Source of the DNA: Thermoprotei archaeon
GTDB lineage: Archaea; Thermoproteota; Thermoprotei; Gearchaeales; Gearchaeaceae
Direction: 5' to 3'
Assembly: GCA_017857595.1 (NCBI GenBank)
Contig: JAFMCU010000004.1
Location: 40,427 to 104,426, forward strand
DNA: 64,000 bases
This document shows positions 26,308-36,258 of this stretch, in pieces. Both the position numbers and the translations under genes were made by a program. Numbering within the stretch: the stretch's first letter is position 1; the number at the start of each line of letters is the position of its first letter. A model generated the notes under the pieces. That model made no database searches. It saw nothing but the letters and a program-made list of their open reading frames with translations, and had not been told where the DNA came from.

Positions 26308-27687
26308 ATGAGTTCAGATATAGGAATATTCGGTTTAGGAACAATGGGAGGAAATTTAGCTTTACAGCTAGTTGAAAAAGGATATACCGTGAGTGTGTAT
26401 AATAGAACGAAAGAGAAGACCGAAACTTTTGTAAATAAAAATAAATCAAATAGATTGATACCAACTTATTCTCTAAAAGAATTTTTAAATTCACTATGTA
26501 CTCCTAGAAAAATTATTCTTTTAGTTAAAGCTGGTAATCCGGTTGACGAAGCAATAGAGAATATTTCTCATAATCTTGAAAAAAATGATATTATCATTGA
26601 TGCAGGGAACTCATTTTTCAGGGACACGGATAGAAGATACAATGAATTAAAAGCTAAAGGTTACAATTTTTTGGGCTTAGGAATAAGTGGTGGTATAGAG
26701 GGTGCTAGAAAAGGTCTTAGCATTATGGCTGGTGGAAGCGAAGAGGGATACTTAGAAATGAAGGATATCTTAAATGCTATTTCTGCTAAATATGGAGAAG
26801 AAAGCTGTAATGAGTACTTTGGCAAGGGCGGAGCAGGTCATTTTGTTAAAATGATTCACAACGGTGTAGAATATGCTATAATTGAAAGTATATCTGAAAC
26901 GTACTTTATACTTAAAAAAAATTTAGGATTAGATAATGAACAAATATCGAATTTATTTTATTCTTGGAATAATGAAGAGTTAAATTCATTTTTACTTTAT
27001 GCTGCAGTAAATTCGTTAAGAATAAAAGAAGAAAAAGGTTATCTTATAGATTTTATTTTAGATAAAGCGGAGCAAAAAGGTACTGGTATTTGGACTGTTT
27101 TAACATCTTTAGAAGCTAATGAACCAATATTGGGTATAAGCTCTGCAGTTTACTCAAGACTTATTTCGAGTAAAAAAGAAGATAGAGTGACATATTCTGA
27201 ATTAATCGATTTAAGTAGGACCAATAAAACTGTAAAATTAAATGAAGAAGAAATAAAAAATGCTTTACTTCTTTCATTTTATCTTTCTTACATTCAAGGT
27301 ATCAATATTCTAAAAAAATGCCAATTATTTTCTTATGATTTTAAATATCAAGATTGCCTAAAAGTTTGGAGAAATGGAAGTATAATTAGAAGTAAAGTTC
27401 TTTTGAATCTTTATTCAATAAGTATAAAGGAAAACGATATTATAAAGACAGATTTTATCTTGAATCTTATAAAAGAAAAAGTTGATGATTTCATTAAGAC
27501 TGTAGCTTATTCAATGTTATCACATATACCATGCATAACCCTTTCATCAAACCTGAATTACCTATTATCAATATTTTATAAAAATCTACCATCAAATTTA
27601 ACACAGGCTCTAAGAGACTATTTTGGTGGTCATGGTTTTGAAAGAATAGACAAAAAAGGCATATTTCATATTTATGGAATAGAATAA
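26308..27687 (+). CDS. gnd: 6-Phosphogluconate dehydrogenase (decarboxylating), long form
   Basis: Converts 6-phosphogluconate to ribulose 5-phosphate with NAD(P)+. 459 aa, the long dimeric form. It has the Rossmann loop GLGTMGGNLALQL, substrate motif GISGGIEGARKGLSIMAGG, catalytic GGAGHFVKMIHNGVEY, DKAEQKGTGIWT, and the C-terminal tail YFGGHGFERIDKKGIFH. ATG at 26308 chosen over a TTG at 26299. The full bacterial-style enzyme is uncommon in thermophilic Thermoproteota, which usually make pentoses by the reverse ribulose monophosphate route. No glucose-6-phosphate dehydrogenase is nearby. Confidence 0.95.
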   Translation: MSSDIGIFGLGTMGGNLALQLVEKGYTVSVYNRTKEKTETFVNKNKSNRLIPTYSLKEFLNSLCTPRKIILLVKAGNPVDEAIENISHNLEKNDIIIDAGNSFFRDTDRRYNELKAKGYNFLGLGISGGIEGARKGLSIMAGGSEEGYLEMKDILNAISAKYGEESCNEYFGKGGAGHFVKMIHNGVEYAIIESISETYFILKKNLGLDNEQISNLFYSWNNEELNSFLLYAAVNSLRIKEEKGYLIDFILDKAEQKGTGIWTVLTSLEANEPILGISSAVYSRLISSKKEDRVTYSELIDLSRTNKTVKLNEEEIKNALLLSFYLSYIQGINILKKCQLFSYDFKYQDCLKVWRNGSIIRSKVLLNLYSISIKENDIIKTDFILNLIKEKVDDFIKTVAYSMLSHIPCITLSSNLNYLLSIFYKNLPSNLTQALRDYFGGHGFERIDKKGIFHIYGIE

Positions 27688-27688
27688 A

Positions 27689-27952
27689 TCAGTCTTTAAT
27701 TTGTTCTAGAATACTTATTACTTTCCAAAGCGTTGTTCTAACGTATGGTGGAATAGTAGGATCCTGGGTTACTTCTTCTATCCTGCTAATGCTATTTGCT
27801 GCCCTTATTCCATACGAAGCAATTTTTTTATCGTTTAAATAGTTTATCGCATCTTTGCATGCATCTTTTACTTGTCTTGAAACGCCCATGTCTTTCAATA
27901 GATTGTTTAGTATTTCTATTACTTGCTTAATTTTATCTTCGTTGGATGACAT
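27689..27952 (-). CDS. UPF0147 family protein
   Basis: 87-aa all-helical archaeal protein with the family core MGVSRQVKDACKDAINYL and DPTIPPYVRTTLWKVISILEQI. Function unknown. It converges on gnd with one base between the stop codons and is divergent from the zinc-ribbon protein at 28013. Confidence 0.9.
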   Translation of the reverse strand: MSSNEDKIKQVIEILNNLLKDMGVSRQVKDACKDAINYLNDKKIASYGIRAANSISRIEEVTQDPTIPPYVRTTLWKVISILEQIKD

Positions 27953-28012
27953 AGTAATCCCTCTATATCGATTGTATAAATAATTTAGTGAATATTTAAT
28001 ATTAGTTTAATA

Positions 28013-28378
28013 ATGGGCAAAGTAGAAAAAGCAGACATTGCTAAACGGATGGCTGAACTTTTAAAAGCTGGTAATATAATGCTTAGTGATTCATGTCCTG
28101 ATTGTAAAGTTCCTTTATTTAAACTCAGAGATGGCAAAATTATTTGTCCTTCATGTAATAGAACAGTCATATATGTTAAACATGGAGAAGAAAATGTTGT
28201 AAAAAGATATCAAGCTATAGAAGAAATGCTAAGCACTATAACAGATAAACTTGCTGAGTTAAACTTATCAATTTCTTCTGAAGATGACATAATAAAACTA
28301 AATGATAAAGTAAAGGTTCTTAATAGTTTACTTGACGCATATGATAAATTGATTAAGCTAAGAAAAGAAAAAGATTGA
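28013..28378 (+). CDS. Zinc-ribbon protein of the SSSCA1/p27 autoantigen family
   Basis: 121 aa. Helical N-terminus (DIAKRMAELLKAGNIML), then a zinc ribbon with CPDC (about 27-30) and CPSC (about 44-47), then a long helical tail. It matches the archaeal members of the Sjogren syndrome/scleroderma autoantigen 1 family, whose role is not defined. Its stop overlaps the tmk start (TGATG). Confidence 0.85.
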   Translation: MGKVEKADIAKRMAELLKAGNIMLSDSCPDCKVPLFKLRDGKIICPSCNRTVIYVKHGEENVVKRYQAIEEMLSTITDKLAELNLSISSEDDIIKLNDKVKVLNSLLDAYDKLIKLRKEKD

Positions 28379-28989
28379 TGAAGCATGAAACATTAAAACA
28401 GGGTTTATTCATAGTATTAGAAGGTATAGATGGTGCGGGTCTAACAACAAATTGTAATTTGTTAGTTAATTGGTTAAAAGATAACAAATTTGATACTCTT
28501 TATACAAAAGAACCTACGGATGGTCCAATAGGGAAAATTATAAGAGAACAATTGTTGTCTAATCCGGATCCATATTATATGGCTCTACTCTTCACTGCGG
28601 ATCGTTGTATTCACGTAAAGGATTTTATTATCCCTAATATAAAGAGAAAAAGAATTGTTGTATGTGATAGATATTACTATTCAACTTTAGCTTATCAATC
28701 TATCCATGGGGTTGATTTCAATTTAATTTATAGAATGAATAAAAAATTTCCCGAGCCAAATATTGTAATCCTTTTGGATGTTAATCCTGAAATATCGATA
28801 AAAAGGAAGGATGGGGGTAAGGAATATTATGAAAAAATAGAATTTTTAAAGCTTGTTAGAAAGAAATTTTTAGAAATGGCTTCTGATTTTAATTTTGTAG
28901 TAATTTCTGCTGAAGATTCGCTTGAAATAGTTCAAAATAAAGTAAGAAAAGTAATAGAATATTTGATTGATGAAAATATGAATTATTGA
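28378..28989 (+). CDS. tmk: Thymidylate kinase with altered P-loop
   Basis: Would phosphorylate dTMP to dTDP. 203 aa. The fold and motifs are those of Tmk: EPTDGPIGKIIR, the DRYYYSTLAYQ motif and LLDVNPEISIKRK. The P-loop reads GIDGAGLTT (residues 16-24): the invariant Lys at 22 is Leu. It may use a different lysine or be a non-catalytic paralogue. It sits between the zinc-ribbon protein and an HD phosphohydrolase, so a nucleotide-metabolism cluster is likely. Confidence 0.88.
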   Translation: MKHETLKQGLFIVLEGIDGAGLTTNCNLLVNWLKDNKFDTLYTKEPTDGPIGKIIREQLLSNPDPYYMALLFTADRCIHVKDFIIPNIKRKRIVVCDRYYYSTLAYQSIHGVDFNLIYRMNKKFPEPNIVILLDVNPEISIKRKDGGKEYYEKIEFLKLVRKKFLEMASDFNFVVISAEDSLEIVQNKVRKVIEYLIDENMNY

Positions 28990-28994
28990 TTTAA

Positions 28995-30254
28995 ATGTTA
29001 AATTTTAACTTAAAATACTGGGGCTTTATCAAAGATCCGATTTATGGTTATATTCATATTACTGAAGAAGAAAAAAATTTAATTGATACAAAAGAGTTTC
29101 AAAGATTACATAGAATAAGACAATTACCTTTAGCCGATATAGTTTATCCAGCAGCGGTACATACAAGGTTTGAACATTGTTTGGGAACAATGTATCTCGC
29201 TAATTTGTATGCAAATGCTATTCCTGTTGAAGTAAAATCAGAGGAAAATAAGCTCATTAGATTCGCTTCATTGCTTCACGATATTGGGCATGGTCCTTTT
29301 TCACATTTGTTTGAACCTATACTTATTGAAAAATTAAAAATGGACCATGAACAAGTAGGAAAGCAAATTATCATTCAATCCGAAATAGCGGATAAACTGA
29401 ATCTTTATGGTTTTAATCCCAAGGAGGTTGGAGAAATAATAACAGGTGAATCAACGAAGATCAAAAAGTATTTAAGCCAAATAATAAAAAGCGGTCTAGA
29501 TGCAGATAAATTGGATTTTATAAAGCGGGATAATTTTCATAGTGGAGCAGGATATGGCAATATTGATATAGAAAGATTGGTAACGACAATGGAAATTCAT
29601 AACGATGAGTTAGCTATCAACATGACTGCATTGTATACTTTTGAATTATTCATTTTAAGTAGAATAAAAAGTTTTGAAGCTATTTACTTTCATAAGACTC
29701 TGAGGGCTGCACAAATCCTCTTATTAAAAGCATTAAGAATTACAATAGATGAACTTGGTTTGTTAAATAATTTTAACGTTTATGAATACTTGAATCTCGA
29801 CGATTATAGATTATGGTATTTGATCTCTTCTAGTAAAGATGGTGGTAAAATATTATCGAGACTAGAAAGTCGTGACTTAATAAAGTGTGCTTTAGAAGTT
29901 AAAATAATAGGTAAAATTGATTCAAAAGATTTTTCTAAAATGATTGAAGAAATTAAATATGAAATATCTAAAAAAGCGAACATAGATGAGACATTAATAT
30001 ATTTTGATTTATCTTCTTTACCATCAGTACCTTATCATAATGCTTATGAACATGATCCTTATGAAATACCAGTTATTAAGGATGATATGATAAAAAAGGT
30101 TTATAAATTATCAGATGTGAGCAGTTGGATAAATAATCTGAAACCTTTGATAAATATATTTAGAATATATACGGAGAAAGAATATAAGGAGAAAGTATAT
30201 GAAGCAAGTAAAAACGTTTTGAAAAATTATAGTCTATTTGAAGAACTATTATAA
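28995..30254 (+). CDS. HD-domain phosphohydrolase (dGTPase/SAMHD1-like)
   Basis: 419 aa. Metal ligands of the HD superfamily are visible: RFEHCLGTMYLA and LLHDIGHGPFSHLFE, then DADKLDFIKRDN and a helical C-terminal region. Related archaeal proteins resemble SAMHD1-type dNTP triphosphohydrolases. The specific substrate cannot be read from sequence. Five bases after tmk, same strand, consistent with nucleotide pool control. Confidence 0.87.
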   Translation: MLNFNLKYWGFIKDPIYGYIHITEEEKNLIDTKEFQRLHRIRQLPLADIVYPAAVHTRFEHCLGTMYLANLYANAIPVEVKSEENKLIRFASLLHDIGHGPFSHLFEPILIEKLKMDHEQVGKQIIIQSEIADKLNLYGFNPKEVGEIITGESTKIKKYLSQIIKSGLDADKLDFIKRDNFHSGAGYGNIDIERLVTTMEIHNDELAINMTALYTFELFILSRIKSFEAIYFHKTLRAAQILLLKALRITIDELGLLNNFNVYEYLNLDDYRLWYLISSSKDGGKILSRLESRDLIKCALEVKIIGKIDSKDFSKMIEEIKYEISKKANIDETLIYFDLSSLPSVPYHNAYEHDPYEIPVIKDDMIKKVYKLSDVSSWINNLKPLINIFRIYTEKEYKEKVYEASKNVLKNYSLFEELL

Positions 30255-30352
30255 ATAATCAACGATATCTTCAACTATCTGACAGCTTTTATAATTTCTC
30301 TTAAAGCTCAATAGATTTATTAAATAAACTATACAATGATGAGTTTCGTTCT

Positions 30353-31744
30353 TTATAATTCTACCCTCTCTCCATCGTCTGTTAATATCTGCTCTTCTTG
30401 TTTGGTAATTATAGCTTGATCTAAAATCTCTTTAATCCTTTCTTCATCAACAGGAATCTTCGATCTTATATATTTATTAATAGGTTTTTTAAAACTCATT
30501 GTTGCATCTATTCCTAGCTTACTTCCTAATGCTTGTTCTTGGTCAGATGATGGATCTAAAGATGAAACTGTTGCATCATTTATTATCACAATTCCCTTTG
30601 AAGGTTTCAATCTAGTAGCTAATGCCCATTGTACTTCCTCAAAATTATCAGGATCAATATCTTCATCAACGACAATTGCAATCTTTAGGGAAGGATGTGC
30701 AGCAAAACAAGCAGAGATGACATTCTTTGCATCGCCTTCTCTATTTTTTTTAATTGATGCAATTGCAATTAACCAATTGCATCCACCTTTGGTTAACCTA
30801 ACTTTTCTAACGTATGGTATTATTCTTTCAACATATTTGTAAATCATAACCTCTTTTCCTGTTCCCATTAATAAAAAATGTTCATTTTTCCCTGGGAGTA
30901 TATCTTGGTATAAAGAATTTTTGTTAACATAAAGCTTTTTTATATGAACAACAGGTTGTTTTCTAACTATGTCAGCAGTACCTGTTAAATCAGTAAAAGG
31001 TCCTTCATCAACTTCTTCAAATGGGTCTATATACCCTTCCATTATAATCTCACTTTCGCTTAACGCATAAACTCCGTTATTACATTTAAATTGGTGTAAA
31101 GAACCGTTCAATAATCTATTTGCAACATGTACATGGTCATAACCATACTTAGGAGATAAACCACTTGCTAAATAGACTGCAGGATGAGCACCAACGCAAA
31201 TAGCGATATTTAATGCTTTTTTATTTTTCTTACATTCCTGAAGCATTGTATAAAGATGCCTTGGCACTATTCTAATAGCAAAAGTTTCATCATCTAATTT
31301 CATCAATCTATGTATAGAAGAGTTTTGTATGTTATTTTCTTCTAATCTACCTATTACTATGCCTGAAGTTATGTATTCTCTTTTTTCGCTTTCGTAATGT
31401 TTTGGTATTGGTAAATCTGATACTTTAAAGCTTTGATCAATTTTAAAATAAGGACCATTTACTATATCACATTGAAGAGGATTTTCCATCGCATAGTATA
31501 TTTTTTCGTGATAGTTAGATTCATTGGCTTTAAAAGATTCAAACAATCTCTTCCTATTTGAACAAACATTACCTACAATTTTAAAATTGTACCCCTCAAT
31601 GTTTTCAAACAAAACTATAGGGCCGTCATCAGTCTTGCTTAATATTGCTGCAACTTCATAATCTTTTTTTACAAAAGACCTTATTCGTATAATTTGCTGT
31701 TTAACTTCATTTAGATAGCTTTTTAAAGTGTGTAAGTAGACCAC
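30353..31744 (-). CDS. UbiD-family decarboxylase, probably anhydromevalonate phosphate decarboxylase
   Basis: 463-aa prenylated-FMN-dependent decarboxylase. Conserved blocks include GSLHQFKC, EGYIDPFEEVDEGPFTDLTGTAD, the ILPGKNEHFLLM segment, KLTKGGCNW-like VRLTKGGCNWLIAI, and DEDIDPDNFEEVQWALATR. In Thermoproteota, UbiD homologues of this size include the decarboxylase of the archaeal modified mevalonate pathway (lipid synthesis), which I consider most likely. Aromatic acid decarboxylation is the alternative. The start is GTG. The gene is divergent from XPD with only 31 bp between. Confidence 0.8.
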   Translation of the reverse strand: MVYLHTLKSYLNEVKQQIIRIRSFVKKDYEVAAILSKTDDGPIVLFENIEGYNFKIVGNVCSNRKRLFESFKANESNYHEKIYYAMENPLQCDIVNGPYFKIDQSFKVSDLPIPKHYESEKREYITSGIVIGRLEENNIQNSSIHRLMKLDDETFAIRIVPRHLYTMLQECKKNKKALNIAICVGAHPAVYLASGLSPKYGYDHVHVANRLLNGSLHQFKCNNGVYALSESEIIMEGYIDPFEEVDEGPFTDLTGTADIVRKQPVVHIKKLYVNKNSLYQDILPGKNEHFLLMGTGKEVMIYKYVERIIPYVRKVRLTKGGCNWLIAIASIKKNREGDAKNVISACFAAHPSLKIAIVVDEDIDPDNFEEVQWALATRLKPSKGIVIINDATVSSLDPSSDQEQALGSKLGIDATMSFKKPINKYIRSKIPVDEERIKEILDQAIITKQEEQILTDDGERVEL

Positions 31745-31775
31745 ATTTTATAGTTAATTATAAAATATATATGAA

Positions 31776-33605
31776 TTGGACTTCAAAAAGTTTTTACCAT
31801 ATACAGATTTCAGACCCAATCAATTGGAAATTATTGAAGCAGTTTATAATTCGGTAATCCAAAAGCGTAATTTAATTATTGATGCTCCTAATGGCTTTGG
31901 CAAAACTCTTGCAGTTTTAATTGGACTTATTCCTCATATCATTCATGATGATTGTAATGTATTTTATTTAACAAGAACCAATAGAGAAGTTAAAAGAGTT
32001 GAAGATGAGGTATTTTTAATTTCATCACGATTTCCAATACCTGCATTAGCTATAAAAAGCAAAAAAGATACATGCGTTAATGAAGATCTAATTAGTAAAA
32101 ATCTATTAAATGCAAATAGTTTTAATTCATATTGTAATTATTTAGTAAAAATCAAAAATTGTCCATATTATGAAAATTTTGTTAGACTAAGAAATAGAAT
32201 CGATTTTTACTATGCGTCACTGATCAACACGCCTTTATTGCACTATGAAGTTAGAGATATTGGAATAAACATTCATTGCTGTCCTTACGAAATTCAAAGG
32301 ATTTTAATTAAAAGAGCTAAATTTATTATCTCAACGTACAATTACCTTTTTTTACCGGAAATATTTCCTGAAATAAGCTTACTTAACAAAAATTGCAAGT
32401 ATAAAGTTCTTGTTGTGGATGAGGCACATAATTTGTTTGAACTATTTTTTAAGCTCTTACAAAGCGAGTTAGACCTTGGTAATTTAAGTAATTTATCTGA
32501 AAACATTAAAGATGATTATTTAAAAAACTTCATTAATAGTTTGCTTATTACCTTTAAAGAAGGAACGAACACTATTTTAGCATTAAATTTCATTGACAAG
32601 ATGAACTTTTCACTTTCTAAGTTAATTCAAGCTATAAATAAAGAAATAATTATCGCAATTAATGAAAAATGGCGTAATAAAGATTTCTATTCATTAAATC
32701 AACTTAATGATTTTATCAAAAAATTGCAATATGTTAATGAAGAATCTATTTTAATACATGAAAAAATTGATGATATAAGTTATCTCTATTTAATAAATTT
32801 TAATTACAAAGATTATTTTAATTTTATATCAAAAATATTTACATCTAAAATTTTTGTTTCAGCTACAATAAAACCACATAATTTATTTTTAGATTTTTTT
32901 AATTTATCAGCGAATGAAACACAAATTCTTGAAGTTAATCCTTTTAAAGAAAGCAAGCTTTTCAGTATTTTCGAAATAAGCACAACAACTAGATTCAAAG
33001 AAAGAAGCGATGAAACTTTTGAAAGATATATTAACATGTTAGTAGAAATTTCAGAAGCTTCTAAAAGAAATTTAGCTATATTCGCTTCTTCTTATAATGT
33101 TTTAGAATTATTATTAAAAAATGGCTTTGGTGATAGAACAAAAAAGAATTATTTTATCGAAGAGAGAAGCATGTCACAAGAAAATGCAGAAATTGTATTA
33201 AATAAATTTAAGGAAGGAAATGGTAAAATTCTTCTTGCTGTACAGGGTGGAAAGTTTTCAGAAGGTGAAGACTTTCCATCAAACTGCATTGATATTGTTG
33301 TTATTTTAGGTTTAGCATATGAGCCTCCTTCATCTATATTAGCTGAAAGGATAAAGTACTTTAATAGATTGTATAAGGAAAAAGGTTTCATCTATAGCTA
33401 TATTATACCTGCTATTAGAAAAGCAATCCAATCCGCCGGTAGAGCTTTTCGAGGTCCAAATGATAGAGGTATAGCTATTTTTTTAGATTCAAGATTTTCA
33501 GATAAAATAATAATGGAAAATTTACCATGGTGGTATATACAGAAAAAAGTATTGATAAATTGGAGTTATGGAAAATTTAAAAGACTTATTCGTAAATATG
33601 GCTGA
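31776..33605 (+). CDS. xpd: XPD/Rad3-family DNA helicase with Fe-S cluster
   Basis: 5'-3' superfamily 2 helicase linked to repair. 609 aa. Walker A APNGFGKT (Lys43). Four-cysteine Fe-S cluster ligands lie between motifs Ia and II (Cys100, Cys120, Cys129 and Cys168/169). DEAH is at 215-218, motif VI is QSAGRAFRGPNDRG. The start is a TTG at 31776 just downstream of a TATA-like TTTTATAG, so the transcript is probably leaderless. Confidence 0.93.
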   Translation: MDFKKFLPYTDFRPNQLEIIEAVYNSVIQKRNLIIDAPNGFGKTLAVLIGLIPHIIHDDCNVFYLTRTNREVKRVEDEVFLISSRFPIPALAIKSKKDTCVNEDLISKNLLNANSFNSYCNYLVKIKNCPYYENFVRLRNRIDFYYASLINTPLLHYEVRDIGINIHCCPYEIQRILIKRAKFIISTYNYLFLPEIFPEISLLNKNCKYKVLVVDEAHNLFELFFKLLQSELDLGNLSNLSENIKDDYLKNFINSLLITFKEGTNTILALNFIDKMNFSLSKLIQAINKEIIIAINEKWRNKDFYSLNQLNDFIKKLQYVNEESILIHEKIDDISYLYLINFNYKDYFNFISKIFTSKIFVSATIKPHNLFLDFFNLSANETQILEVNPFKESKLFSIFEISTTTRFKERSDETFERYINMLVEISEASKRNLAIFASSYNVLELLLKNGFGDRTKKNYFIEERSMSQENAEIVLNKFKEGNGKILLAVQGGKFSEGEDFPSNCIDIVVILGLAYEPPSSILAERIKYFNRLYKEKGFIYSYIIPAIRKAIQSAGRAFRGPNDRGIAIFLDSRFSDKIIMENLPWWYIQKKVLINWSYGKFKRLIRKYG

Positions 33606-33674
33606 TATTATTTTCTAAAAATAGCGTTAAGCAAATAATATAGTGTAGTATTATTTAATTTAGTCCTTATACTT

Positions 33675-36257
33675 ATGCAAAAGCTTGAATATCCTGAAGA
33701 AATTGAAGAAGAAATTGAAACAGAACAAGAAGAACTAAGAATTGAATCTACAATATATGAAGCAGAATCGCCAAAAAATTTGAAAACCTCTTTACTATTG
33801 TCTGTAACATATAGTGGAAAGCACGGTAAAGCATTAGTTAAGTTATACAATCCTGAAGATGGAAAGATATATTATTGGTATGATAATACAGGGCATAAAC
33901 CATATTTTTATACAGATTTATCGGAAGAAGAATTACGAAAAAATCCTTCCATAACACTTCATCCTGGCTTTTTGGGATTTGATATTGTTGAACTTTATCA
34001 TCCGATATTAGATAAGAAAATAAAGTTGACTAAAATAATTGCTAAAGATCCTTTATCTGTAGGAGGTCAAAAAAATTCTTTGAGAGAATACTTGAAAAAT
34101 AAATGGGAAGCGAATATTAAATATCATTCATCATACATTTTTGATTTAGGGCTTATACCAGGAGCTCCATACAAAATAATTGATGGTGAACTATTGAGAG
34201 ATTTCAAAGAAGTAAAGTTCTCTGAAATAGAAGAGTTGTATAAATATGAGGATCCAGAATACCTACAAGCGGTAAAAGAATGGATTAACATTTTGAACCA
34301 ACCCATATATCCCATTAAGCATGTAGCTATTGATATTGAAGTTGAAATGGAGTCACCAACTTTATTACCTTCGCCAAAGAAAGCAGCATCTAAAGTTATT
34401 GCGGTCGCATGTGTTGGAAGTGACGGTCTTAAAAAAGTGTTTATTTTGAGAAGAAATGTAGATATGGGAACAAAATCTCCTGAGCTAAATGGTGTAGATA
34501 TAGAAGTAGTAGATGATGAAGTAAGCCTTTTACAAAAAGTCTTTTCTATAATATCTTCATACGCGATTGTGTTTACTTTCAACGGAGATAATTTTGACCT
34601 TCCTTACTTATACAATAGAGCAATAAAATTGGGTATACCTAAAGAGAAAATTCCTATAGCCTTAGGTAAGGAAATCGCTTTAGTTTTACCTGGTGTGCAT
34701 GTTGATTTGTATAAATTCTTCCATAACAAAGTTATTCAAATATATGCCTTTGCAAGAAAATATGATGAAACTGATCTGAATTCAATAGCCAAGGCTTTAT
34801 TAGGCGTTGAGAAAAAGGTTTTAAAAGATTTTATAAATTTAGTTCCATTATATGAGTTAGCTTTATATTGTTATAATGACGCATGGATAACGTATAATCT
34901 AGTCAATTTTAACAACAAGTTGATTCTGAATCTAATTATTATATTAATGAGAATAACCAAATTACCTATAGAAGATGTAACAAGGATTGGTGTATCTAAT
35001 TGGATTAAAAGTATCGTAGCATTTAAATTGAGAAGTAGAAATGAACTTATTCTGAATAAAGAAGAGATATTTGCTACAAAAGGTACATTATCAACTACAG
35101 CAATAATAAAGGGAAAGAAATATCAGGGAGCAAAAGTTATAGATCCCATACCGGGTATACATTTTGGTGTAGTTGTGGTAGATTTTGCTTCTCTATATCC
35201 TTCTATAATTAAGGTCTGGAATATCTCGTATGAGACGATTGATTGCATTCATGAAGAATGCAAAAGCAATAAGTTACCTGGTATATCACATTGGGTTTGT
35301 AAAAAAAGAAGAGGTATATTAAGTATTCTTATAGGTAGTTTAAGAGACTTGAGAGTAGGTTTCTATAAAGTTAAATCTAAAGATCCTAACTTAGATCAAC
35401 AAACACGTTTTCAATATGATGTAATACAATCATCCATGAAAGTAATACTGAATGCAGCCTATGGTGTACTCGGTGCTGAAACTTCAGATTTATATTCACC
35501 CGCGGCAGCTGAAAGTATAACTGCTATAGGCAGATATAATATTGATAAAACAATAGAAATAGCTCAAAGTTTAAACTTAGAAATATTATATGGCGACACC
35601 GACTCTTTATTTATAAAACAGCCTCAAAAGGATGTATTACAGAAATTCGTTGAGATGGTTGAAAAGGAGCTAAAAATAGATATAGATGTTGATAAGATCT
35701 ACAAATATGTTGTTTTTTCGCAAAGAAAGAAAAATTATTTTGGAGTAACACAAAATGGGACTGTAGATATAAAGGGTCTACTTGGCAAGAAAAAGCATAT
35801 TCCTGAATTTGTTAAAAAAACATTCTATAATATAGTTGAGATGTTAAAAGAAGTAAACAAACCAGAGGATTTCGTAAAGGCAAAAGAAAAGATAAAGAAT
35901 TTAACATATGAGCAGTACAAACTGCTTAAAACTGGTCGTATATCTTTATCTGAACTTGCTATAAAAGTTACTATGAATAAGAATATAGAAGATTATTCAA
36001 AAACTACACCCCAGCATGTTAAAGCAGCAATGCAATTAAAATATTTCGGTGTCGAAGTCAAAGCAGGTCAAAGTGTAGCATATGTTAAGGTTAGAACACA
36101 AGAAGGCGTTAAACCTGTTCAATTAGCTAGGTTGGATGAAATAGATATGACAAAATATGTAGAAATGATGAAAAGTAGCTTAGAACAACTTCTAGAGCCA
36201 GCAGAAATAGAATTTGAATCGATTTTAGGTTCCAATAATTTAGGGCTGTTTATGTAA
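33675..36257 (+). CDS. polB: DNA polymerase, family B (replicative PolB type)
   Basis: 860-aa replicative polymerase with active proofreading. Exo I has D220 and E222 (DIEVE), Exo II FNGDNFDLPYL, Exo III YNDAWITYNL. Polymerase motif A is DFASLYPSII (D503), motif B KVILNAAYG, motif C YGDTDS (D641, D643). A Glu-rich leader of about 25 residues precedes the fold. No intein and no split are present. It converges on a thioredoxin-fold gene with one base between stops. Confidence 0.97.
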   Translation: MQKLEYPEEIEEEIETEQEELRIESTIYEAESPKNLKTSLLLSVTYSGKHGKALVKLYNPEDGKIYYWYDNTGHKPYFYTDLSEEELRKNPSITLHPGFLGFDIVELYHPILDKKIKLTKIIAKDPLSVGGQKNSLREYLKNKWEANIKYHSSYIFDLGLIPGAPYKIIDGELLRDFKEVKFSEIEELYKYEDPEYLQAVKEWINILNQPIYPIKHVAIDIEVEMESPTLLPSPKKAASKVIAVACVGSDGLKKVFILRRNVDMGTKSPELNGVDIEVVDDEVSLLQKVFSIISSYAIVFTFNGDNFDLPYLYNRAIKLGIPKEKIPIALGKEIALVLPGVHVDLYKFFHNKVIQIYAFARKYDETDLNSIAKALLGVEKKVLKDFINLVPLYELALYCYNDAWITYNLVNFNNKLILNLIIILMRITKLPIEDVTRIGVSNWIKSIVAFKLRSRNELILNKEEIFATKGTLSTTAIIKGKKYQGAKVIDPIPGIHFGVVVVDFASLYPSIIKVWNISYETIDCIHEECKSNKLPGISHWVCKKRRGILSILIGSLRDLRVGFYKVKSKDPNLDQQTRFQYDVIQSSMKVILNAAYGVLGAETSDLYSPAAAESITAIGRYNIDKTIEIAQSLNLEILYGDTDSLFIKQPQKDVLQKFVEMVEKELKIDIDVDKIYKYVVFSQRKKNYFGVTQNGTVDIKGLLGKKKHIPEFVKKTFYNIVEMLKEVNKPEDFVKAKEKIKNLTYEQYKLLKTGRISLSELAIKVTMNKNIEDYSKTTPQHVKAAMQLKYFGVEVKAGQSVAYVKVRTQEGVKPVQLARLDEIDMTKYVEMMKSSLEQLLEPAEIEFESILGSNNLGLFM

Positions 36258-36258
36258 A

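Noticed and set aside
26094..26309. 71-codon minus-strand reading frame containing GIRTLDLPLTRRMLYQLSYRG
   Set aside because: This is the antisense of the tRNA-Thr gene. Such translations appear as false proteins in databases.
30255..30352. Possible C/D sRNA in the gap after the HD gene (ATGATGA and CTGA present)
   Set aside because: On the plus strand CTGA precedes ATGATGA, the reverse of the needed order, and the region is AT-rich.
33675..36257. Intein or split in the DNA polymerase
   Set aside because: All polymerase and exonuclease motifs are in normal order and spacing, with no insert.
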